Below are positions 26,407-37,794 of a DNA stretch of 64,000 nucleotides, piece by piece. Below the pieces are notes generated by a model. That model was not told the DNA's origin, did no database searches, and was given only the letters and a program-made list of their open reading frames with translations. The DNA lies in assembly GCF_005796105.1 (NCBI RefSeq), contig NZ_VAUO01000003.1, positions 1 through 64,000 on the forward strand, written 5' to 3'. A program made the translations under genes and the position numbers. The first letter of the stretch is position 1. Every line of letters starts with the position of its first letter. Origin of the DNA: Pseudomonas mosselii. Lineage in GTDB: Bacteria; Pseudomonadota; Gammaproteobacteria; Pseudomonadales; Pseudomonadaceae.

Positions 26407-27420
26407 ATGACGATCCGCCCGCAACCGCTGATGCGCACCCTGGCCGCCGCTGTTCTGAGCCTGGTGATCGGCGCTCCGGCCGCCCTGGCAGACGAGCCGG
26501 TCACACTGACCATGTACAACGGTCAGCACAAGGAAATCGGCGACGCCATTGCCAAGGCCTACGAGGCCAAGACCGGTATCCACATCAACATCCGCAAGGG
26601 CAGCAGCAACCAGCTGGCCAGCCAGATCATCGAGGAAGGCGACCGCTCGCCCGCCGACATCATCTACACCGAAGAGTCCCCACCCCTGAACAACCTGGGT
26701 GAGCTGGGCCTGCTGGCGAAGATCGATGACGCCACCGTGAACATGATGCCCAAGGAGTACGTAGGCGCCAACGGCACCTGGATGGGCATCACCGCTCGCA
26801 CCCGCATCGTGGTCTTCAACCCGAAGAAGGTCGACGAGAAAGACTTGCCGACCACGGTGATGGACTTCGCCAGCCCCGAGTGGGAAGGCCGCGTCGGCTA
26901 CGTGCCCACCAGCGGCGCCTTCCAGGAGCAAGCCGTGGCTATCCTGAAAATGCACGGGCGCGAAGCCACCGAGGAATGGCTGACGGGCCTCAAGGCCTTC
27001 GGCAAGACGTACACCAACAACATGGTTGCCCTGAAGGCCGTGGAAAAAGGCGAAGTGGCAGCGGTTCTGGTGAACAACTACTACTGGTACGCCCTGGAGC
27101 GCGAGCGCGGCAAGCTGGACTCCAAGCTCTACTACCTGGCCGACGGTGATGCCGGCAACCTGGTGACCATCTCGGGCGCTGCAGTGGTCAAGGCCAGCAA
27201 GCACCCCAAGGAGGCCCAGGCCCTGCTCAACTGGATGGCCAGCGAAGAAGGCCAGCGCGTGATCACCCAGACCACCGCCGAGTACCCGCTGCACAAAGGC
27301 ATGGTCTCCGACCGTGGCCTGAAGCCTTTCGAAGACCTGCGCCCGCCAAAGATCTCGCCAGCCGACCTGGGCAACGCAGAGGAAGCCATCGAGCTTGAAC
27401 GCGAGGTTGGCCTGCTCTGA
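26407..27420 (+). CDS. Iron(III)-type ABC transporter, periplasmic binding protein
   Basis: 337 residues. Signal peptide about 1-30 (cleavage after ALA), then a ferric-binding-protein fold of the FbpA/HitA group: VTLTMYNGQHKEIGDAIAKAYEAKTG, a central DIIYTEESPPL, and NNYYWYALERE, whose adjacent tyrosines are the usual iron ligands. Chosen ATG at 26407 follows GAGGAAG. It overlaps the permease gene by one base. Substrate iron is the family expectation; I see no clear Fur box upstream, only the palindrome aaacga-tt-tcgttt at 26350-26363. Confidence 0.85.
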   Translation: MTIRPQPLMRTLAAAVLSLVIGAPAALADEPVTLTMYNGQHKEIGDAIAKAYEAKTGIHINIRKGSSNQLASQIIEEGDRSPADIIYTEESPPLNNLGELGLLAKIDDATVNMMPKEYVGANGTWMGITARTRIVVFNPKKVDEKDLPTTVMDFASPEWEGRVGYVPTSGAFQEQAVAILKMHGREATEEWLTGLKAFGKTYTNNMVALKAVEKGEVAAVLVNNYYWYALERERGKLDSKLYYLADGDAGNLVTISGAAVVKASKHPKEAQALLNWMASEEGQRVITQTTAEYPLHKGMVSDRGLKPFEDLRPPKISPADLGNAEEAIELEREVGLL

Positions 27421-28985
27421 TGACCGCCGCCCTGTCCACAGCGGTGCGAGCACCTTACGTGCCACGCCGCAAGCGCCCGTCGATCTGGGTGGTGCTGCCC
27501 GTGCTGTTCCTGGTGGCAATGAGTGTGCTGCCCTTGCTGTACGTCGCCATGAAAGCCTGGGAAGCCGGCTGGCGCGAAGCCCTGCACCTGCTGTGGCGGC
27601 CGTTCGTCTGGGGCTTGATGCGCAATACCCTGATGCTGATGGTCGGGGTGACGCTGGTGTGCATGGTGGTGGGCATGGCCCTGGCATGGCTATTGGAGCG
27701 CAGTGACTTGCCCGGCCGCCGGCTATGGGGCGTAGTGTTGTGCCTCCCGTTCGCCGTACCATCGTTCGTCAGCAGTTTCACCTGGGTATCGCTGAGCGCC
27801 GACTTCGAAGGTCTCGGCGGGGCGATCCTGGTGATGGCGCTGTCCAAGTACCCACTGGTGTTCCTGCCGGTGGCAGCCACCCTGCGCAACCTCGACACCT
27901 CTTTGGAGGAGTCGGCGCGCACCCTGGGGTGCAGCCGCTGGGGCGTGTTCTTCAAGGTCACCCTGCCACTGCTGTGGCCCTCGATGCTCGGCGGTGCGCT
28001 GCTGATTGCCCTGCACATGCTGGTGGAGTTCGGCGCGCTGTCAATCCTCGGCCTGCAAACCTTCACCACGGCGATCTACCAGCAGTTCGAGCTGGAGTTC
28101 AGCAACGCCAACGCCGCCATGCTGTCGGCGGTGCTCTTGGTGATGTGCCTGGCGATGCTGTGGTTGGAGCTGCGCGTACGCGGCAAGGCCCGCCATGTGC
28201 GCATCGGTCAGGGCGTGGCGCGCCGCGCGCAGCCGGTGCGCCTGCGCGGCTGGATGCCGCTGGCGCAGCTGTTCTGCCTGGGGCTGGCGGTGCTCGGTAG
28301 CGGCATTCCACTGGCCATGCTCGGCTACTGGCTGAGCGTGGGCTCATCGGCCGCGTTCCCAGTGGCGGCGATCGGAAAGGCGCTGCTGACTTCGTTGTCG
28401 GTGTCGCTGGGCGGGGCCGGCTTCTGCGTGCTGCTGGCCTTGCCAATCAGCTTCCTGGTGGTGCGCTACAAAGGCCGCCTGGCGCTGTGGGCCGAACGCC
28501 TGCCGTACCTGCTACACGCCCTGCCGGGCCTGGTGATCGCGCTGACGCTGGTGTTCTTCGCACTGCATTACGTGCCAGCGCTGTACCAGACCACCGCCCT
28601 GCTGATCCTGGCCTATGCGCTGCTGTTCCTGCCACTGGCCCAGTCACCGGTGCGCACGGCGCTGAACAAGGCCTCACCAACCCTGGAAGAAGCCGCTCGC
28701 ACGCTGGGTGCGAGCAGTTTCGCAGCGTTTTGTCGGGTGACCTTGCCGATCATCTTCCCGGCCATGGCCGCGGCCTTCGCCCTGGTGTTCCTGGATGCCA
28801 TGAAGGAGCTGACCGCGACCCTGCTGCTGAGCCCAACCGGGATGACCACTCTGGCCACCGAAGTATGGGCGCACACCGCCAACGTCGAGTTCGCCGCAGC
28901 GGCGCCTTATGCCGCGCTGTTGATCCTGGTATCGGGCTTGCCGGTGTATCTGCTGACCACGCGGATGTACCTGAACAAGGCGTAA
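27420..28985 (+). CDS. Iron(III)-type ABC transporter, fused permease
   Basis: 521 residues with about twelve membrane spans in two repeated halves, as in FbpB/HitB. Each half carries an EAA-type loop that contacts the ATPase: EESARTLGCSRWGVFFKVTLP and EEAARTLGASSFAAFCRVTLP. Its ATG overlaps the stop of the binding-protein gene (TGATG), so the two are coupled. The ATP-binding subunit is not in this window; the next gene is an unrelated chemoreceptor on the other strand. Confidence 0.88.
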   Translation: MTAALSTAVRAPYVPRRKRPSIWVVLPVLFLVAMSVLPLLYVAMKAWEAGWREALHLLWRPFVWGLMRNTLMLMVGVTLVCMVVGMALAWLLERSDLPGRRLWGVVLCLPFAVPSFVSSFTWVSLSADFEGLGGAILVMALSKYPLVFLPVAATLRNLDTSLEESARTLGCSRWGVFFKVTLPLLWPSMLGGALLIALHMLVEFGALSILGLQTFTTAIYQQFELEFSNANAAMLSAVLLVMCLAMLWLELRVRGKARHVRIGQGVARRAQPVRLRGWMPLAQLFCLGLAVLGSGIPLAMLGYWLSVGSSAAFPVAAIGKALLTSLSVSLGGAGFCVLLALPISFLVVRYKGRLALWAERLPYLLHALPGLVIALTLVFFALHYVPALYQTTALLILAYALLFLPLAQSPVRTALNKASPTLEEAARTLGASSFAAFCRVTLPIIFPAMAAAFALVFLDAMKELTATLLLSPTGMTTLATEVWAHTANVEFAAAAPYAALLILVSGLPVYLLTTRMYLNKA

Positions 28986-29028
28986 CCCCTGTTGCAGGGC
29001 ACGTCGAACGACCTGCCCTGCGATGCCC

Positions 29029-30963
29029 TCAGGCTCTGAATTGACCAAGGCTGGCACGCAGTTGCGCGGCCAGGTCATCCAGCACTTTGCTGCTGGCAGT
29101 GGTCTGCGACACCACTTCAGCTGAACGCTCGGCCTGGGCATGAATGTTCTCGACCCGCCCGCGCACAGCCTGGGCACCCGTGGCCTGCTGCTCAGCCGCG
29201 CGAGTGGCCAGGCCGATGGCCGCATGCACCTGCTCCACCGCCGCCTGTACCGACTGCTGCCGGCGCTCGTTGTCGCGCAACACCAACAACCCCTCGCTGG
29301 CCTGGCGCCCAGCCTGACTGATGGTCGCCACCGCCTCCTTGGCGCCCTGCTGCAAAGCAGTAATGTGCGACTGGATATCTCCGGTAGAACTCTGCGTCTT
29401 GCTCGCCAGCGCGCGTACCTCATCGGCCACCACGGCAAAACCACGACCGGTTTCGCCAGCCCGGGCGGCCTCGATGGCGGCGTTCAATGCCAACAGATTG
29501 GTCTGCTCGGCGATGCCGTGGATCACCGTCAGCACCACCTCGATCTGCTCGCTCTGCTTGGCCAGGCGCTCGATTACCTGCGAACCGGTATCCACTTCAC
29601 CCGCCAGGTTCTCGATCAACCGCGCCAGCTGCGTCGAGGCGCGGCTGTTTTCGTCGGTGGCCTGACGGATATCCACGACTTGCTGCAACGCAGCTTTCAT
29701 CGCGTGGCTTTCGGCCTGGGCTTCGTCGGCCATGCTCGACAGGTCGCGCAGGCTGGCAGCTACTTCGTCACGCTGCAAGGCAGCAGCGGCATCGGCGCCG
29801 GCATTGCGCTGAGCCATGCTGCCAATCTCGACGCCAGTGCGCTGGGCCACCTCGCCGGCTTCACGAACGATAGGTTGCAGCTTGTCGACGAAACGGTTGA
29901 CCGCCGAGGCCATGTCACCGATCTCGTCACGGCTGTCGAGGTTGACCCGCTTGGTCAGGTCACCTTCACCGGCAGCTAGGTCATCCAGCGCAGTGATCAG
30001 CAGGCGCAGCTTACTTAGCACGCGCCGCCCCAACACCAGCGCCACCACCAGCAGCACACCCAGCCCCACCAGCACCAGACCCAAGCCGATGCGCCAGCGC
30101 AGGTCGCCTGCGGCGTCACGCACGGTTTGCGCGGTGTTGGCCTGCATCGCCGTAGCGCTGTTCTGCGCGGTTTCAAGACGCGCGCGCAGAGCCTTGCCAC
30201 TGTCCGCCGCGGCAGCCACCAGGCTATCGCCGACCAATTGCTCACCACTGGCGATCAGCGCCGTGAAGCGCTGGTCGAGGGCTCGAAGCGCCTTATCGAC
30301 ATCCGCCGTGGAAACACCCATCAGCACTTTGCCGATTTCGGCGCCATTGGGGCTGATCGAGGCCTCGACGAAATACACCGCAGGGTCACGACGCGCCGCA
30401 TCCAGCACCTTGTCCAGCGCCCGCTCACCCTGCCCTTTCTGCATCAGGACCTGGTTAACCGGGTTGTCGCGGTTGAGGTAACGGGTCAGGTGCTGACCCT
30501 GGGCGTCGTCATAGATGACGAACAGCACATTCGGGTTGCGTTGGGCACGTCGGGCAAAGTCCGACAGCATCGGCACGTCGTTATCCCAAATAGCCCGAGG
30601 GGCAACCGAGGCCAACAGTTCGGCCATGTCGTTGGCCGAGTCCTTGAGGTTTTTTTCCAGCGTCGCACGCAATTGCTGCTGCTCGTCATGCAGGCGTTCC
30701 GACAGGCCCGCGCTCAAACGCTGACGGGTGCTCGCCGAAAGGCTGTCGAGCCCGGCGCGCACATCCTGACCGGCTTGCTCAAGCTCACCGGCCAATTTGC
30801 GGGTGTCGCTCCCCAGGCGCTCGTCCAGGTCGGCCTCCAATGCCGTGACCGTGCTCCGAGTCAGGGCAACGGCAACCAGTACCTGCACCAGCAAGGCGAT
30901 ACCAAGCGCAACAAACACAGGCCGCAACAGGCGGCTTCGTAACAGTGAGAGGATGGCAGACAC
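29029..30963 (-). CDS. Methyl-accepting chemotaxis protein
   Basis: 644-residue chemoreceptor. TM1 about 14-35, a periplasmic region of about 255 residues, TM2 about 292-312, HAMP about 313-365, and a cytoplasmic signalling domain with the hairpin tip around [19 protein letters not shown]. The start is probably the GTG at 30963, with GAGGG eight bases before it; an ATG 18 bases upstream would sit only a few bases from the likely transcription start (TATAAT at 30991-30996, minus strand). The ligand is unknown. The part around [20 protein letters not shown] resembles a small periplasmic sensor motif also seen in the protein at 53973. Confidence 0.9.
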   Translation of the reverse strand: MSAILSLLRSRLLRPVFVALGIALLVQVLVAVALTRSTVTALEADLDERLGSDTRKLAGELEQAGQDVRAGLDSLSASTRQRLSAGLSERLHDEQQQLRATLEKNLKDSANDMAELLASVAPRAIWDNDVPMLSDFARRAQRNPNVLFVIYDDAQGQHLTRYLNRDNPVNQVLMQKGQGERALDKVLDAARRDPAVYFVEASISPNGAEIGKVLMGVSTADVDKALRALDQRFTALIASGEQLVGDSLVAAAADSGKALRARLETAQNSATAMQANTAQTVRDAAGDLRWRIGLGLVLVGLGVLLVVALVLGRRVLSKLRLLITALDDLAAGEGDLTKRVNLDSRDEIGDMASAVNRFVDKLQPIVREAGEVAQRTGVEIGSMAQRNAGADAAAALQRDEVAASLRDLSSMADEAQAESHAMKAALQQVVDIRQATDENSRASTQLARLIENLAGEVDTGSQVIERLAKQSEQIEVVLTVIHGIAEQTNLLALNAAIEAARAGETGRGFAVVADEVRALASKTQSSTGDIQSHITALQQGAKEAVATISQAGRQASEGLLVLRDNERRQQSVQAAVEQVHAAIGLATRAAEQQATGAQAVRGRVENIHAQAERSAEVVSQTTASSKVLDDLAAQLRASLGQFRA

Positions 30964-31087
30964 GTTGAAACCCTCATACATTCTGGCGCCATTATATTGG
31001 TGGCACTTACAGAGGATTCTTACAGCAAGGGTTGTGCCTTAAACAGCTGGCATATGTGCCAATATTGAGTAATCGGGCCCAGAAACC

Positions 31088-31122
31088 AAAACGCCGCAGC
31101 CCTTTTCAGGGCTACGGCGTTT
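31088..31122 (-). terminator. Terminator of purA
   Basis: Stem aacgccgtagccctgaaaag with its complement (about 13 paired bases) and the T-rich tail ttggttt on the minus strand, 20 bases beyond the purA stop. Confidence 0.8.
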
Positions 31123-31141
31123 AATCAGCGCGTAGCGCGGA

Positions 31142-32449
<1,308 letters not shown>

Positions 32450-32490
32450 TCACGCAAACTTGGTTGCCGGCCTGTTGCCGACGCAGAAAC

Positions 32491-33678
32491 TCACTGGGTC
32501 AGCGGCAGAACCTGCCAGCGCCCGTCTTGCTGAATCAATTGCCGATCACAATCCGCCTCGAGAGCAGCACTCAACGGCTGGCCAGGCAGGGCCTGGACCA
32601 CACGCTGGCCCTCGTTGCGCAACTGGCAGACCTGCTGCCAGAGGGCCGCATCGCTGCTGTCGGGCATCCAGATGCCACCAGCAGGCAATACGACCTCCGC
32701 TCGCCCCAGTGTGACCAGGGTCTTCAAATCCGTGGAGAAACCGGTGGCCGGGCGGGCCCGGCCGAAGTCGGCGCCGATGTCGTCGTAACGTCCACCCTGG
32801 GCGATCGAAGAGCCGACCCCAGGCACGAACACGGCGAACACCACGCCGGTGTGGTAGTGGTAGCCGCGCAGCTCACCGAGGTCGAAATACAGCGGCAGGT
32901 CTGGGTAACGCGCCGCCAGGCGATCAGCGATGGCCAGCAGGTCATCGAGCGCCGCCAGCACGCTGGCCGGGGCACGCCCCAGACGCACGCGGGCTTCGGC
33001 CAGCACTTCGCGGCCACCGCACAGCTCGCACAGGGCGCGCAGCATGCTGCCCAGGTCCTTCGGCAGGTCGGCGGTCAGTGCCTGCACTTCATCGACAGCC
33101 TTGCGCTGCAGGGCGTCGAACAGTTGCTGCTCGACCGCGCCGGACAGCCCGGCAGCACGCGCCAGGCCACGGTAGATACCGACATGCCCGAGATCCATGT
33201 GCACGTCGGCGACATCGGTCAGCTGCAGCGTGGCGAGCATCAGGCTGATGACCTCGACATCGCTGGTGGGGCTAGCATCGCCGTACAGCTCGGCGCCGAG
33301 CTGTATCGGGCCGCGCGAGGTCGACAGGGCGCGAGGCTGGGCGTGCAGTACGCTACCGGCGTAGCACAGGCGGCTCGGCCCTTCGCGGCGCAGGGTATGG
33401 GCGTCGATGCGCGCTACCTGTGGCGTGAAGTCGGCGCGAAAGCCCATCAGGCGGCCAGACTGCGGGTCGACAACCTTGAAGGTGCGCTGATCCAGGTCCT
33501 GGCCGGCGCCGGTGAGCAGCGACTCCAGGTACTCGATATGCGGGGTAACGACCAGTTCGTAACCCCAACTCTGGAACAGGTCCAACACCTGACGACGCGC
33601 GATCTCGATACGCGCCGCCTCAGGTGGCAGTACTTCCTCGATGCCATCTGGCAGCAGCCAGCGGTCTACCGTTGCCAT
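32491..33678 (-). CDS. hisZ: ATP phosphoribosyltransferase regulatory subunit
   Basis: 395 residues, a histidyl-tRNA synthetase paralogue without tRNA ligase function. It forms a complex with the short HisG enzyme and is needed for histidine synthesis and its feedback control. [33 protein letters not shown] and YYHTGVVF-like [10 protein letters not shown] are typical of HisZ. Start at the ATG 33678, with GAGGGG upstream. purA follows after 56 bases. It lacks the full set of class II catalytic residues expected of a true synthetase. Confidence 0.93.
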   Translation of the reverse strand: MATVDRWLLPDGIEEVLPPEAARIEIARRQVLDLFQSWGYELVVTPHIEYLESLLTGAGQDLDQRTFKVVDPQSGRLMGFRADFTPQVARIDAHTLRREGPSRLCYAGSVLHAQPRALSTSRGPIQLGAELYGDASPTSDVEVISLMLATLQLTDVADVHMDLGHVGIYRGLARAAGLSGAVEQQLFDALQRKAVDEVQALTADLPKDLGSMLRALCELCGGREVLAEARVRLGRAPASVLAALDDLLAIADRLAARYPDLPLYFDLGELRGYHYHTGVVFAVFVPGVGSSIAQGGRYDDIGADFGRARPATGFSTDLKTLVTLGRAEVVLPAGGIWMPDSSDAALWQQVCQLRNEGQRVVQALPGQPLSAALEADCDRQLIQQDGRWQVLPLTQ

Positions 33679-33860
33679 TACGCCATTTCCCCTCTGGTCC
33701 GGGCGGCCTGCCCAAGGGCGAGCCGTGAGTAAAGCAGGCATTGGCACGCAACAGCGGGCAGCACTGATCCCAGCGCAACCACCGTAGCCAATACCCTCGA
33801 ATTGCCATGCGTACTGAGCAAACCGTCAATTGGCCGCTAGCCAATCAACCTTGCAGACGC
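33679..33860. other. Intergenic, hisZ promoter region
   Basis: About 180 bases between the hflC terminator and hisZ. It must hold the promoter for hisZ-purA. I see no motif strong enough to name. Confidence 0.4.
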
Positions 33861-33884
33861 AAAAAAGCCGGGAATTTCCCGGCT
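33861..33884 (-). terminator. Terminator of the hfq-hflXKC superoperon
   Basis: Stem agccggga / tcccggct with a 3-base loop followed, on the minus strand, by six T. It lies 86 bases beyond the hflC stop. Confidence 0.9.
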
Positions 33885-33970
33885 GCCGCATCATACACCC
33901 CTTTTCATTCAGGATGCACCCCGCGCGGCATTTTAGCTGCCAGGCGGGGGCTTCCATCCTGCGAGCAGCC

Positions 33971-34840
33971 TTAGGGCTTGCTCTTGTCCAGGTAGCGGAA
34001 GAACTCGTTCTTCGGATCCAGGACCAATACGTCGCTCTTGCTGGAGAAGCTTTCGCGGTACGCCTGCAGGCTACGGTAGAACGCATAGAAATCGGCGTCC
34101 TGGGTGTAGGCCTTGGCATAGATGGCAGCCGCCTGGGCGTCGCCGTCACCACGGGTTTCCTCAGCTTCGCGATAAGCCTCGGCCAGCAGTACACGGCGCT
34201 GACGGTCGGCATCGGCACGGATGCCTTCGGCCAGCTCGTTACCCTTGGCGCGGTGCTCGCGGGCTTCACGCTCACGCTCGGTGCTCATGCGGTCGAACAC
34301 GCTGCGGTTGACTTCCTTAGGCAGGTCGATGGCCTTGACGCGAACGTCGACGACCTCGATACCCAGCTCCTTGCTCGCCATACGGTTGAGCGAGGCAGTG
34401 ATGTCGGCCATCAGCGCGTCGCGCTCGCCCGAGACCACTTCATGCAGGGTACGCTTACCGAACTGGTCACGCAGGCCGCTTTCCAAGCGACGCGACAGAC
34501 GCTCGTCGGCGATCTGCTTCATGCCGGAGGTCGCGGTGTAGAAGCGCTCGGCATCCTTCACGCGCCATTTGGCGTAGGCGTCGACCATCACCGCTTTTTT
34601 CTCCAGCGTCAGGAAACGCTGGGTCGGCGCGTCGAGGGTCATCAGGCGAGCGTCGAACTTGCGCACCTGGTTCACGTACGGCACCTTCACATGCAGGCCT
34701 GGCTCGACATCAGCCTTGACTACGCGACCGAACTGCAGCAACACCGCACGCTCGGTTTGCGAAACGATGTAGAAGCAGTTCCAGGCAGCAATGCCCAGTA
34801 CCACGGCGCCGATCAGGGCGAACAGCGATTTATTGCTCAT
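33971..34840 (-). CDS. hflC: Protease modulator HflC
   Basis: 289 residues: an N-terminal membrane anchor (about 6-25) and an SPFH/band-7 domain on the periplasmic side, followed by a long helical part rich in Ala/Glu/Arg. It forms a ring with HflK around the FtsH protease and modulates its activity. SQTERAVLLQFGRVV and YAKWRVKDAERFY are conserved. Its ATG overlaps the hflK stop by one base (TGATG). Confidence 0.95.
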   Translation of the reverse strand: MSNKSLFALIGAVVLGIAAWNCFYIVSQTERAVLLQFGRVVKADVEPGLHVKVPYVNQVRKFDARLMTLDAPTQRFLTLEKKAVMVDAYAKWRVKDAERFYTATSGMKQIADERLSRRLESGLRDQFGKRTLHEVVSGERDALMADITASLNRMASKELGIEVVDVRVKAIDLPKEVNRSVFDRMSTEREREAREHRAKGNELAEGIRADADRQRRVLLAEAYREAEETRGDGDAQAAAIYAKAYTQDADFYAFYRSLQAYRESFSSKSDVLVLDPKNEFFRYLDKSKP

Positions 34841-36027
34841 CAGCGGCTCTCCCTGGAACGCAGCGGCGGTTGTTGCTGTTGCAGGTCCTGGGCGGCGCGT
34901 GCGGCGGCGTCATTGACCGACGGCGACACGCTGCTGGTGGACGCTGCCGAATTGTTGCGGCTGCCTTCGACCATCTTGTCCAGTGGCAGGTAGAGCAGGT
35001 TGTTCTGCCCATCCTTGGTTGCCACCATCACCTTGCTGGAGTTGCTGTAGACCTCCTGCATGGTGTCGATGTAAAGACGCTGACGCGTGACTTCCGGCGC
35101 CTTGCGATACTCGACGACCATCTTGCTGAAGCGATCGGCCTCACCCTTGGCGCGGGCGATGACTTCATCGCGGTAGCCGTTGGCGTCCTCGATAATGCGC
35201 TGCGCCTGACCACGGGCCTCTGGCACCACGCCATTGGCGTAGGACTCGGCCTGGTTGCGGGCACGCTGCTCGTCTTCACGCGCACGGATCACGTCGTCGA
35301 AGGCTTCTTGCACTTCACGCGGGGCTGCCGCGCTCTGCACGTTCACCTGGGTCACGGTGATACCGGTGCGATACGTATCCAGGAAACGCTGCAGACGCTC
35401 GCGGATATCCACGGCCATCTGTTCGCGGCCTTCGGTCAGCACTTGGTCCATGGAGGTGGAGCCCACCACATGGCGCAGGGCGCTGTCGGTAGCATGCTGC
35501 AAGCTGACTTCCGGCTGATCGACGTTGAGCACGAAGTCCTGCAGATTGCTGATGCGGTACTGCACGGTCAGCGGCACCTCGACGATGTTCTCGTCTTCGG
35601 TGAGCATCTGGCCCTGCTTGGTGTACGCACGTTCGCGCGTCACGTTTTCCATGAACTTGCGATCGATCGGCGGGAAATAGATATTCAGGCCGGGGCCCAC
35701 GGTCTCGTAGTACTTGCCGAAGCGCAGCACCACGGCCTGCTCCTGCTCGTCCACGACGTACACGGCGTTGTACAGCCAGATGGCCGCCAGCACCGCCAGG
35801 CCTATGCCCAGCAGGCCATAGCCGCCGCCCTTGCCGATGTTGCGGTCACCACCGCCACCGCGTTTCTTACCACTGCCAAACATGCCGTTCAGGCTGTCCT
35901 GCAGCTTGCGGAAGGCCTCGTCGAGATCCGGTGGGCCTTTCTTGTCGCCACCACCGCCGCCGCCACCGCGACGACCGCCCCAGGGATCCTGATTGTTCGA
36001 GTTGCCACCCGGCTCATTCCAAGCCAT
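34840..36027 (-). CDS. hflK: Protease modulator HflK
   Basis: 395 residues. The N-terminus is a glycine-rich cytosolic segment (residues 18-65 with GGGGGGG), then one membrane span (about 70-90), an SPFH domain (VVDEQEQAVVLRFGKYYETV) and a helical region with ARGQAQRIIEDANGYRDEVI. It acts with HflC and FtsH. The ATG at 36027 has GGAGAG upstream. Followed directly by hflC. Confidence 0.95.
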   Translation of the reverse strand: MAWNEPGGNSNNQDPWGGRRGGGGGGGDKKGPPDLDEAFRKLQDSLNGMFGSGKKRGGGGDRNIGKGGGYGLLGIGLAVLAAIWLYNAVYVVDEQEQAVVLRFGKYYETVGPGLNIYFPPIDRKFMENVTRERAYTKQGQMLTEDENIVEVPLTVQYRISNLQDFVLNVDQPEVSLQHATDSALRHVVGSTSMDQVLTEGREQMAVDIRERLQRFLDTYRTGITVTQVNVQSAAAPREVQEAFDDVIRAREDEQRARNQAESYANGVVPEARGQAQRIIEDANGYRDEVIARAKGEADRFSKMVVEYRKAPEVTRQRLYIDTMQEVYSNSSKVMVATKDGQNNLLYLPLDKMVEGSRNNSAASTSSVSPSVNDAAARAAQDLQQQQPPLRSRESR

Positions 36028-36123
36028 AGCGCTCTCCATCTGATAAAGCAAAGACGCGCCCACGGCGCGCCGTCCAATGCTACAGAATGCCTGTCACGGC
36101 TGCCCGGCGACCTCGACGAGCAT

Positions 36124-37425
36124 TTATTGCAAAGTGTGTTGCTCGACAAACACTTGCGGCTCCATGCCTTCACGGCTGACCAGGCGATTCAGTTCGACCC
36201 TGGGCAGTCGCACACTCAGCAGGCTGCGCCCTTCTTCATCATGCTCTTCACCCTGCACGGCACCGAGGGCAAAGAATTGCGCGCGCAAGCGGGCAAAGCG
36301 TTGCTCCAGGCATAGCGTGCCGACAAACAGATCATCCCCCAACAACTCGGCAACCGCCTGGCCAACCAACTCCAGGCCTCGCCCGTCACGGGCCGATACC
36401 CAGACCCGTTGCGGTTTGCCATCGGCATCGCGCTGGATCTGCGGCTCGACACCTTCGAGCAGGTCGAGTTTGTTATAGACCTCGAGGATCGGCAAGCTCT
36501 CGGCACCGATCTCGCCCAGCACTGCCAGCACTTGCTCGATCTGCTCCATGCGCTCTGGCTCGTGGGCATCGATCACGTGCAACAGCAGGTCGGAGTTGCT
36601 CGATTCCTCGAGCGTAGCCCGAAATGCCTCCACCAGCTTGTGCGGCAGGTGGCGAATGAACCCGACCGTGTCGGCCAGCACGATCGGCCCGAGGTCGGCC
36701 AGCTCCAGCCGGCGCAACGTCGGGTCAAGGGTGGCGAACAGCTGGTCGGCGGCGTACACCTCGGAGGAGGTCAGGGCGTTGAACAGCGTGGACTTGCCGG
36801 CGTTGGTGTAACCCACCAGCGACACCGACGGGATATCCGCACGCTTGCGTCCGCGCCGCGCCTGTTCGCGCTGGCTGCGCACCTTCTCCAGACGAGACTT
36901 GATCTGGCGCAGACGCACACGCAGCAGGCGGCGGTCGGTTTCCAGCTGGGTCTCACCCGGACCGCGCATGCCGATCCCGCCCTTCTGCCGCTCAAGGTGG
37001 GTCCAGCCACGTACCAGCCGCGTGCTCATGTGCTCCAACTGGGCCAGTTCGACTTGTAGCTTGCCTTCGTGAGTACGTGCGCGCTGGGCGAAGATATCGA
37101 GAATCAGCCCGGTACGATCCAGCACGCGACACTCGAAGACGCGCTCGAGGTTGCGTTCCTGGCTGGGCGTAAGGGTGTGATTGAAAATCACCAGGTCGGC
37201 TTCGGCGGATTTGACCAGGTCGCGCAACTCTTCGACCTTGCCGCTGCCGATCAGAAACTTGGCGGTAGGCTGATGCCGCGCCACTGTTACCAGCGAAACG
37301 ATATCGGCTCCGGCCGACAGCGCCAGCTCCTGAAACTCCTGCGGGTCTTCGCGCGCCTCAGGGTTCTGACCTTCCAAGTGAACGAGCAGCGCTCGCTCAC
37401 CACCACCGTGGCGCTCAAAGAACAA
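36124..37425 (-). CDS. hflX: Ribosome-associated GTPase HflX
   Basis: 433 residues. An N-terminal HflX domain with the glycine-rich linker GGIGMRGPGETQLETDRR (149-166) precedes the GTPase domain: G1 GYTNAGKST (205-213), G3 DTVGFI, G4 NKLD. HflX splits stalled ribosomes. It lies 15 bases after hfq, in the conserved hfq-hflX order. Confidence 0.95.
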   Translation of the reverse strand: MFFERHGGGERALLVHLEGQNPEAREDPQEFQELALSAGADIVSLVTVARHQPTAKFLIGSGKVEELRDLVKSAEADLVIFNHTLTPSQERNLERVFECRVLDRTGLILDIFAQRARTHEGKLQVELAQLEHMSTRLVRGWTHLERQKGGIGMRGPGETQLETDRRLLRVRLRQIKSRLEKVRSQREQARRGRKRADIPSVSLVGYTNAGKSTLFNALTSSEVYAADQLFATLDPTLRRLELADLGPIVLADTVGFIRHLPHKLVEAFRATLEESSNSDLLLHVIDAHEPERMEQIEQVLAVLGEIGAESLPILEVYNKLDLLEGVEPQIQRDADGKPQRVWVSARDGRGLELVGQAVAELLGDDLFVGTLCLEQRFARLRAQFFALGAVQGEEHDEEGRSLLSVRLPRVELNRLVSREGMEPQVFVEQHTLQ

Positions 37426-37440
37426 TGCAGGCTCCTACTT

Positions 37441-37701
37441 TCAAGCGTTGCCTGGCTCGCTGTCGCCGTGGTCGCCATCAGTCGGGCTTGGCAGACGCAC
37501 AGGACGGGCAGGAACGACGGTGGAAATCGCGTGTTTGTAGACCATTTGGCTGACGGTGTTCTTCAGCAATACGACAAACTGGTCGAACGATTCGATCTGG
37601 CCCTGCAGCTTGATCCCGTTGACCAGATAGATCGAAACCGGGACCTTTTCTTTTCTCAAGGTGTTCAAGTAAGGGTCTTGTAGCGAATGCCCTTTTGACA
37701 T
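37441..37701 (-). CDS. hfq: RNA chaperone Hfq
   Basis: 86-residue Sm-like protein that forms a hexamer, pairs small RNAs with mRNAs and, with Crc, represses A-rich mRNAs in Pseudomonas. Sm1 region [20 protein letters not shown] and [16 protein letters not shown], Sm2 [11 protein letters not shown]. The C-terminal tail is short (about 18 residues). The ATG at 37701 follows AGGAG; an in-frame ATG 24 bases earlier is an over-extension. Confidence 0.97.
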   Translation of the reverse strand: MSKGHSLQDPYLNTLRKEKVPVSIYLVNGIKLQGQIESFDQFVVLLKNTVSQMVYKHAISTVVPARPVRLPSPTDGDHGDSEPGNA

Positions 37702-37794
37702 ATGCCGCACTCCTGTAAGGATCAATAGTAAAAAATAAGAAAAATCAGTAATTCATACCGCCCTTCGCAAGAATAGACGGCAATAAGCAGGGAC

